From Myxocyprinus asiaticus (lineage: Eukaryota; Chordata; Actinopteri; Cypriniformes; Catostomidae), in contig NC_059382.1 in NCBI RefSeq assembly GCF_019703515.2, positions 15,293,001 through 15,357,000 on the forward strand: a stretch of DNA of 64,000 bases. Direction: 5' to 3'. Made by a program: the position numbers and the translations under genes. Each line of letters opens with the position of its first letter. Position 1 is the stretch's first letter. Positions 56,237 through 64,000 of the stretch are shown here, in pieces. Below the pieces are notes generated by a model that saw nothing but the letters and a program-made list of their open reading frames with translations, was not told where the DNA came from and ran no database searches.

Positions 56237-57117
56237 TGTCAGGAAAAAGAGAGGCTCAGGACCCAAATGCAGAGTTCAAATAAATGAATTTATTAATGCA
56301 ATTAAAAAGGGCAAAAATCAAACCAAAACTCCCACAAGGGGGAAAAACAAACATAAACAATCCCGTAGGGGAAAAACAACAAAGGAAGTAATCCGGGCTG
56401 GGGAAGAAGTTAAACGGGGCACAGGACCGACCGGACTGAACAGGAACAGGGTAGGTGAACAGGACCGACAAGGAATGACCAAAAACACATACAGGACCAA
56501 CTACAAGACAAACTGGCACTGGACAGCACACATAAGGAGACTAAAACAGGGAGAGAAATCAAACGGGTTAACAGGGGACAGGTAAGGCAAATGAACTTAT
56601 AATAAGCAAACAAGGAGGCGGTGTATGATGTAAGACAGAGAGACACGACGCATGTCTCTCAAGAAACAAAACAAAGCCACGTGCTCTCACAAGACAGCAA
56701 AACACCTGAATGGCATGAGCACACATTGCCAAGACAATAAGGCAATATACGCCCATGCCAACTGACAAACAAGACGAGAGAATGCGTAGCAATGCTAAAC
56801 AAAGCGATGTCAAGCATTCTCACACTAAACGGAACATGAGCGTACATCACGAGGCAAATGCGACAGGTGACAAAAACAAGACAGGACACCTGTGCGAGAG
56901 TTCGGCCACACACACACCCAACACCTTAGATCGAAGTGACCGAACCTCAGCACAAATTGAATTGCGATGCGCACCCATGTTCACAAGAGACACACAAACT
57001 ATTGAGTGCATGCTACCGAGATGACATAAGCGCGATGCACCCACATCAATAACAGACAGACATGGAGCACGAGTGTCCGAATCCCAACACAGACCGAAAC
57101 CGAACCAGTCAGGAACA
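56237..57117 (-). mobile_element. Probable solo LTR (gypsy-like)
   Basis: On the minus strand the segment begins TGTTCCTGACTGG and ends TTTTCCTGACA, i.e. TG...CA. Near its end are TTAATAAATTCATTTATTTG (AATAAA signal) and CATTTGGGTCCTGAGCC. It shares many blocks with 49205-49860. No internal coding region or partner LTR is visible, and the 5-bp flanks (GTTGT, CTAGT) do not match, so it remains a proposal. Confidence 0.5.
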
Positions 57118-57379
57118 CTAGTTTAGACCATTTTTTATTGGAAAACAAGAAAATAATACTGATTAAGAAAAATTTTATTTTCTAGCTGTGCAGCAACATT
57201 ACCTTAAACAGTGGTGTGAGTTTAAGAGGGACTGTTTGACCAATGGCAGACACAGGGAGTGTTCACGAAACCTGTCTGAAAACAGTCATTACTCTAGCAA
57301 TGCCAAATGGTGACACTATAGTGGCTCAGAAATTACACACTTCACAACATATTTAGCAGACTGTTCCATTTCAACCTTG

Positions 57380-57431
<52 letters not shown>

Positions 57432-58241
57432 ATGTCAAATAAAACATTCCGTCTACACTCACTAAGTTATTTGGGCACATGTTTTTAGCAAATAATATAA
57501 AGTAGAACAGGTTCAAGCCAGGTTCTCTGCTCTGTAAAGTAAAGTTTTGAGAGAGAAAGTTTCAACAATTCACCATAAACTGTGACCTGAGAGCAATAGC
57601 CACTGGGTTATCTGGTTCCAGTGTATTTGCGTGTGTCTGCATGTCGAACTCTGCAGTCCAGTAACAAAGGCAGTGAACACTCTATATGCACAGCTCTCCT
57701 TTCTACAGATCCATACTCATTCTGAGCTAATGCTGGGCCGGTCGGTGAGCCGCTCAAATAAGAGCTCCGCCACAAGATGAAGTCTCCGGCCAGCACTGCT
57801 TTGAGACACACACAATGAAGAAGAAAGTGTCTCCCAGCCGACTGCAGTAGCCTCCCCATTCAGCACAGCCATGAACACGCACTTCTATTAGAGCCCGCAA
57901 ATTGAAATTTACATGTTATTGCATCCTGGCATGCAACGATTTGCGACGTGTCATCTAATTTTAAATCGAGCCACATTAATTCACCGTGGGGGAAAAGAGA
58001 AAATAGGGGGCGGTGAAAACTGTACAGGGAGGGGGTGGAGGGGAGAGTGAAGAGAAAAAATCTCTGTCTCAGCAATAGTTTTCATTAAAATTTTAGACAA
58101 ATGATCTCTGTGTCCTTCTCCCAAGCTGCCTGGGGCGTCATGCTATTTCTATGCAAATAACAACCTTGTGCCTTCCTCCTATCATTTCTACTGGTGCTGT
58201 TGTAACATGACTTGTGTGTCTGTGTGTGTGTGTGTGTGAGT

Positions 58242-58303
<62 letters not shown>

Positions 58304-59105
58304 GGAGGAGGGAGACTGTGTGGGCACATGTGACAGAGGCAAAGATATGTTGCAAGGGAGAGAGAGATAACGCAAGTGAGGGTGAACAAGACAGAGAGTG
58401 AGATAGATCAGAAGAAAAGGATTGACAGAGAGCGAGCATAGCGGGGCACATGAGAGAAATGAAGTGGGGGCGAGAGAGAGAAATAAAGCGTGGGGAGGAT
58501 TCACTGAGGTGTGAAAATATGTAACACTAAGAGTGTGAGAGAGAGACAAGAACAACACAAAGACACTGGGATAATTTGTTTCTCTCTGCCTCCTCTTTAA
58601 TACATTACAGCCCTCATCCAACAGGCTGGTTCAGAGTCTACTGCTGTTTAACCACTCACACTTTCAACCCCATCAGCTTCCATCTCCCCCACTGCAGTAA
58701 TTATACACATACACACATACAAAAAAATGAATTTGTTTCCACTTCGTTTTGGTTGAAGACAACTACAGACTAAGCATTGTGCATTCTATTCTGTTCACGC
58801 TCAAACAGATGTAAAGTTATTATATTGATGTTATGTGGAGAAATATCTTCGTCCATTTATTATGCTATGCCTGTGATGAGCGACCCTCCCTCTATAGCTT
58901 TAAATATGCAAGACATACTCATAAACGATAGCGACAACAGAGAAAAGAGATTAAAATACCATTTACTTCTCAACAGATTTGAGCTACTTCTTATTTATAA
59001 CTCGACTACACACTACGCATCTCAGCCATGGTGACATTATTTAAATTTTTAAAAAGTATATTCTATTATCAAGCCTAACATCGTACTCTTGTCTTACAAC
59101 ATATT
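57118..59105. other. Gap with microsatellites and a possible conserved block
   Basis: (TG)n at 57384-57430 and (GA)n at 58246-58300. Between them, about 57690-58140 is balanced and repeat-free, with TAATGCTGGGCCGG, TGCAACGATTTGCGACG and TCTAATTTTAAATCGAGCCAC next to ACATTAATTCACCG, the best-looking conserved-element candidate of the window. Frames across the GA tract are artefacts. Confidence 0.4.

Positions 59106-59180
<75 letters not shown>
59106..59180. repeat. (AT)n microsatellite
   Basis: About 37 AT units, an AT-only tract of about 75 bp. Confidence 0.95.
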
Positions 59181-59184
<4 letters not shown>

Positions 59185-59230
59185 AATACATCAATATATC
59201 GAATTATTCTGTGAATTTTTGGTAGGGTTT

Positions 59231-59800
59231 CAGGGGCCGATTACACGACAACGTTTTCAACTAAAAACGGAAAACTTTTAATGCGTTTTGGCTGTTCGTT
59301 TACACGACAACGGCGTTTTGGGGCCTGAAAACGCAAACTTTTGAAAACGGGTTTCAAAGTGCAAGTTTTTGAAAACGATGCCGTTATCGTCTCCGCGTGA
59401 ACATACAAAAACACGAATTTGTGAAAACGATGAGGTCATGCGCACGCGTATTACGTGTTCAGTTTATAGGCATGCGGGCGAGTACTTCAAAACAACGCGC
59501 GAGATATTGCGGACTACAGGACTGTGTTTGTGCTGCTCAAGATTTTGAGTTTATTAACGCTTCTCCAGCAAAGTGTAGATATACTTCATAACTACTACGA
59601 CCAGTGATCTCCATCTTCATTGTTTGTATTCACCGCTCTATAGAAGAATGCTTATCTGCGCAGGCGCGTAGTGTTTCTTTACAAAGTGACATTGCCAACT
59701 ACTGGCTTGGCATGCATAATACAGCGTCGTTTTCGCGGATCCGTGTGAACGGGGATCGTTTTGACAACGTTGTCGTCTGTACTCGAAACTTTTCAAAAAC
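59231..59800. mobile_element. CpG-rich non-autonomous DNA transposon (probable)
   Basis: Begins CAGGGGCCGATTACACGACA. The sub-terminal motif ACACGACAACG(G/T) occurs twice at the left end, and the right end carries its complement in AACGTTGTCGTCTGT. The whole stretch is unusually rich in CpG compared with its AT-rich surroundings. A matching family of CGTTTTC/GAAAACG-rich repeats exists in cyprinids as far as I recall. The exact right border is not certain. Confidence 0.6.
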
Positions 59801-60270
59801 GCAAAGGAAAAACTTATTGTTTATGTTTTTAGTACATCATTGTCATGTAAATGTACCCTCAATTAGGAGTTCTTGGGGAGTCGTGCGTGTGTGTAGCGTA
59901 ATTATTCACTTCAAACGGGTTAAACGTTTAAATACAAGTGAATCATATGATCAGTCATTTGCTGTTTTGGAAATCTCAAGGTGGATGTCTTGCTTTTGAA
60001 TTGGCATCAGGAGCTTTGCTAACAAAACAGACTGACCTAAGTTGAATGTATCGATTTTGACATGTGGTTTGTGTTTTTGCAGTGGTCTCCATAGATTTGT
60101 TGATACTTGCTCATATACTCAAATCTATGATGTGACTGTTCATAGCCGTGAAATGAGACTTCTTTGTATGTTTGTGTGTTTGCATAAATTTGTGTGTACA
60201 CCTGTGTATGTGTTGAAGTACATGTTAAACTAGCTAATCAGATCAGATTAGATTGTTTTGAATTGGACAC
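59801..60270. other. No gene seen
   Basis: AT-rich sequence with TG-rich patches; nothing can be supported. Confidence 0.5.
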
Positions 60271-60517
60271 TAGGGCTGAATAAAAAAAAAAATTGACTTT
60301 CTGCTTAATCCCTAACTTCATTTGAAAAATCCCTATATCAGTTTCTTGATCTTTTACATTTACCTTAAAGTTTATGTAAGAAAAATGGAATATAAGTGAA
60401 ATATACCTAAATTAATCAGAATAGATTTAAACTACATCAAAATCATTACTGTATGGAGAGCTTGAGTATCAGAATCGAATCCGCAGAACTGAAAATCTGT
60501 ATCGATACCCAGCCCTA
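60271..60517. mobile_element. AGGGCTG-type MITE
   Basis: Ends TAGGGCTG and CAGCCCTA, as in the element at 37528-37830. Near the right end GTATCGATACCCAGCCCTA is typical of this fish family. The flanks (TTGGACAC, CTTGATAT) do not form a clear duplication. Confidence 0.55.
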
Positions 60518-61988
<1,471 letters not shown>

Positions 61989-62166
61989 GTGTAATGGCAG
62001 CCAACTGGTAGGTAGCTGTGCAGTGTGTAAACCTCACTCCCCTGGCCACAAGAGGTGCACAAGCGACTGATGCTAGAGGCTGTAGCCTTTAGCCTCTTCA
62101 TTAGTATGCCCGCATCCCATGCAGGAGATGCAGGTTCGAAGCGGGTTGAGCAAGACTGGTTACAGT
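61989..62166 (+). mobile_element. tRNA-derived SINE, copy 1
   Basis: Contains GTAGCCTTTAGCCTC (box A area) and GGTTCGAAGCG (box B, 62133-62143). 217 bp upstream of a second copy that begins with the same GTGTAATGG(C/T)AGCCA. Confidence 0.7.
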
Positions 62167-62205
62167 GGTGCCGTGAACCAGATAGGAATGAGGTTTAGAG
62201 GGTGA

Positions 62206-62378
62206 GTGTAATGGTAGCCAGCTGGTAGGTAGCTGTGCAGTGTGTAAATCAAGAGGTGCACTAGCGACTGACGCTAGAGGCTGTAGCCTTTAGCCTCCTC
62301 ATTAGCGTGCCCGCCTCCCATGCCAGAGACGCTGGTTCGAGTCCTGTTCGGAACGGGTCGAGCAGGACTGGTTACAAA
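62206..62378 (+). mobile_element. tRNA-derived SINE, copy 2
   Basis: The tRNA-like part has TAGCCTCCTCATTAGCG, then CCCGCCTCCCATGCC, then box B GGTTCGAGTCC (62334-62344). The anticodon-arm texture resembles tRNA-Gly(CCC), though this is by eye. The copy ends GAGCAGGACTGGTTACAAA. Box B is better preserved than in copy 1. Confidence 0.75.
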
Positions 62379-62540
62379 TACACAAACTAACAGCCTGAAA
62401 GGAACACAGCAAAGCACAGACAGGCGGAATGATACAAACAATAAATAGTCCCAGTGCTGTTATATTAAACATCAGCACTATTGTCACTTTACACCACATG
62501 TCCAAGCACAGTCGAGGACCAGAACTAACAGTTGGCATCT

Positions 62541-63760
62541 GTGTCTGCTTCTTCACCGCCGAGAACTGCTGGACAAAGTCCTCAAAAGCATCTCCAAACA
62601 GGCCAACCTGGGAAATGGGGGCATCAAGGAACCGTGCCTTGTCCGCCTCTCCCATCTCGACCAAGTTGAGCCAAAGGTGGCACTCCTGCACCACCAGGGT
62701 GGACATCGCCTGCCCGAGAGACCGTGCCGTGACCTTCCTTGCCCGGAGAGCGAGGTTCCTGCATCAATCCTGGGTCAGAACTACCCTCGTGCAGTTCTTT
62801 TATCACCTTGGCTTGATGTATTTGCAGGAGAGCCACGGCGTGCAGGGTGGAGGTGGCTTGTCCAGCGGCACCGCAGGCCACAGTCGTCAGGGACGACGTA
62901 TACCTACAGGCCCTGGACAGGAGCTTTGGGCGCCCGCGCCAGGTGGCGGCGCTCTGCGGACACAAGTGCACCGTGCCTTATCCACCTGGGGGATCACCGA
63001 ATACCCCCTGGCCGCTCCACTATCGAGGGTAGTGAGAGCGGGGGAGCTGAAAGACTGGGACTGGGCAGTAAAAGGTGCATCCCACGATCTTGTCAGCTCC
63101 TTATGCACTTCCAGAAAGAAAGGGACCGGGGCGGGGTGTGGCCGTGGGCGGCACCCTGAGCCTAGGAACCAATCGTCGAGCCGCGAGGTTTCAGGGGAGA
63201 GTGGAGGGTTCCACTCTAGCCCAACGCTCGTGGCCGCCCGGAAATGCATTTCCATAATTTCCGCGTCGGCTTGAGACTGGCCAACCGTTCCTGAAATGGA
63301 AGCCCTGCCGAAGCCTCTGCGTCAGACTGGACAAGCCCTCTCTTCGATGCTGCACTCGATAACTCATCATCTTCCCGAGCTCCGAACGAGAAGTCGAACT
63401 CGCGCTGAGATGAGCCGGCGGTCTCGAGCGAGAGCCCGATCGGGGCAAGCGAGCGTGCTGGGGAATGGGAGGTCCGTGGGGGATACCCGGTAGAGATGGT
63501 CCCATTGATGTCCCCCAATCGCGCTAACCGACGCGGCCTCAAACCCGTAGGTAGAAGGACCGGTGCTGGGAGCCGCTGGGGTGAGAAAGCAAGCCACGAC
63601 CGCAACGTTGCCATGGTCTCGCAATGAGGACATGACTCATCCACGAACGATGTCTCCGCGTCGGTAGTGCTCAGACACATAAGACAGTGATCGTGGCCAT
63701 CAGAAGCAGAGAGATAATGACCGCAACCAGGAATAACATACAAACGGAAAGGCATCTTTA
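62541..63760 (-). pseudogene. Copy D gag (frameshifted)
   Basis: Minus frames 63905-63216, 63255-62887, 62971-62624 and 62706-62541. Cys/His segment: GHDHCLMCLS and DESCPHCETM (about 63610-63690). Then HKELTRSWDAPFTAQS, RGYSVIPQVD, LCPQSAATWRG, AAGQATSTLHAVAL, STLVVQECHLWLNLVEM and VGLFGDAFEDFVQQFSAVKK, the fullest gag C-terminal region in the window. Three or more frame changes break it. Confidence 0.75.
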
Positions 63761-64000
63761 AAAAGACGTTCCGTGTGTGCCGCTCTTTTTGTGAATGAAA
63801 ACATACTCTTTTAGAATATACTCTCTTATTTTCGTTCTGCCGAAGTGCCCATGGGCATTCTCTGCACTCCACGGGTGCAAAGGGGGAGAAGCCGCTGAAA
63901 TGCATTGTAAATCCAGCAGTTTTGAGGTGTGTCTTTGGAAGGAATTGAATTCAGTGCACTGAATACAACCGCTCGGCTCCGAAGAAAAAATCTGAATGAG
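62541..64000 (-). mobile_element. DIRS retrotransposon copy D (gag part, runs off the window)
   Basis: Minus-strand gag and 5' leader; the window ends inside the 5' ITR (CGGCTCCGAAGAAAAAATCT). Its left edge at about 62541 is inside gag and there is no RT, recombinase or 3' ITR, so it is truncated at the 3' side. It keeps gag blocks lost in copy C. Confidence 0.8.

Overview
This window looks like teleost nuclear DNA, most likely from a cyprinid. The sequence is AT-rich, and there are many (GA)n, (TA)n and (TG)n microsatellites. The repeats are of fish type: a tRNA-derived SINE ending in the usual fish tail, inverted-repeat MITEs that begin TTAAAGGGATAGTTCACCC, DIRS-type tyrosine-recombinase retrotransposons, CR1/L2/Rex1-like, L1-like and RTE-like LINE pieces, and Tc1 and hAT transposon debris. 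I recognise no host protein-coding exon. The window reads as intergenic DNA or a very large intron. Several non-repetitive, balanced-composition blocks could be conserved non-coding elements.

Layout. 1-3.4 kb: non-repeat DNA with two possible regulatory blocks. 3.4-5.74 kb: a LINE that keeps its 5' end, endonuclease and 3' tail but has lost the core of its reverse transcriptase. 6.2-7.1 kb: a MITE and smaller repeats. 7.8-10.6 kb: two DIRS fragments lying tail to tail, the second carrying a Tc1 transposase piece. 12.46-15.77 kb: a three-level nest (inverted-repeat MITE, then an hAT transposon with an 8-bp target duplication, then a second MITE). 16.5-19.24 kb: a minus-strand L1-like LINE. 21.1-21.8 kb: another MITE. 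22.43-26.61, 31.13-35.15, 43.75-47.82 and 62.54 kb to the window end: four minus-strand DIRS copies. 28-31 kb: a tRNA SINE and a terminal-inverted-repeat element. 36.5-39.05 kb: LINE 3' ends and an hAT-like MITE. 41.1-43.7 kb: a small LTR element with no recognisable coding genes, a minisatellite cluster and an RTE-like LINE tail. 48-57.1 kb: LTR-like repeats, nested MITEs and microsatellites. 57.1-62.5 kb: a possible conserved block, a CpG-rich transposon and two tandem SINE copies.

The most striking feature is the DIRS set. The three copies with both ends (each 4.0-4.2 kb) keep the inverted terminal repeats and the internal complementary region, but each has lost a different coding module. 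Copy A (22.4 kb) lacks gag and keeps RT-RNase H and recombinase. Copy B (31.1 kb) lacks RT-RNase H and keeps gag and the recombinase catalytic half. Copy C (43.8 kb) lacks nearly all of the recombinase and has a damaged RT active site. None can be autonomous. The pattern fits non-autonomous derivatives that kept the cis-acting ends, although independent decay is also possible.

All functional statements are inferred from reading frames and motifs. No database search was possible.
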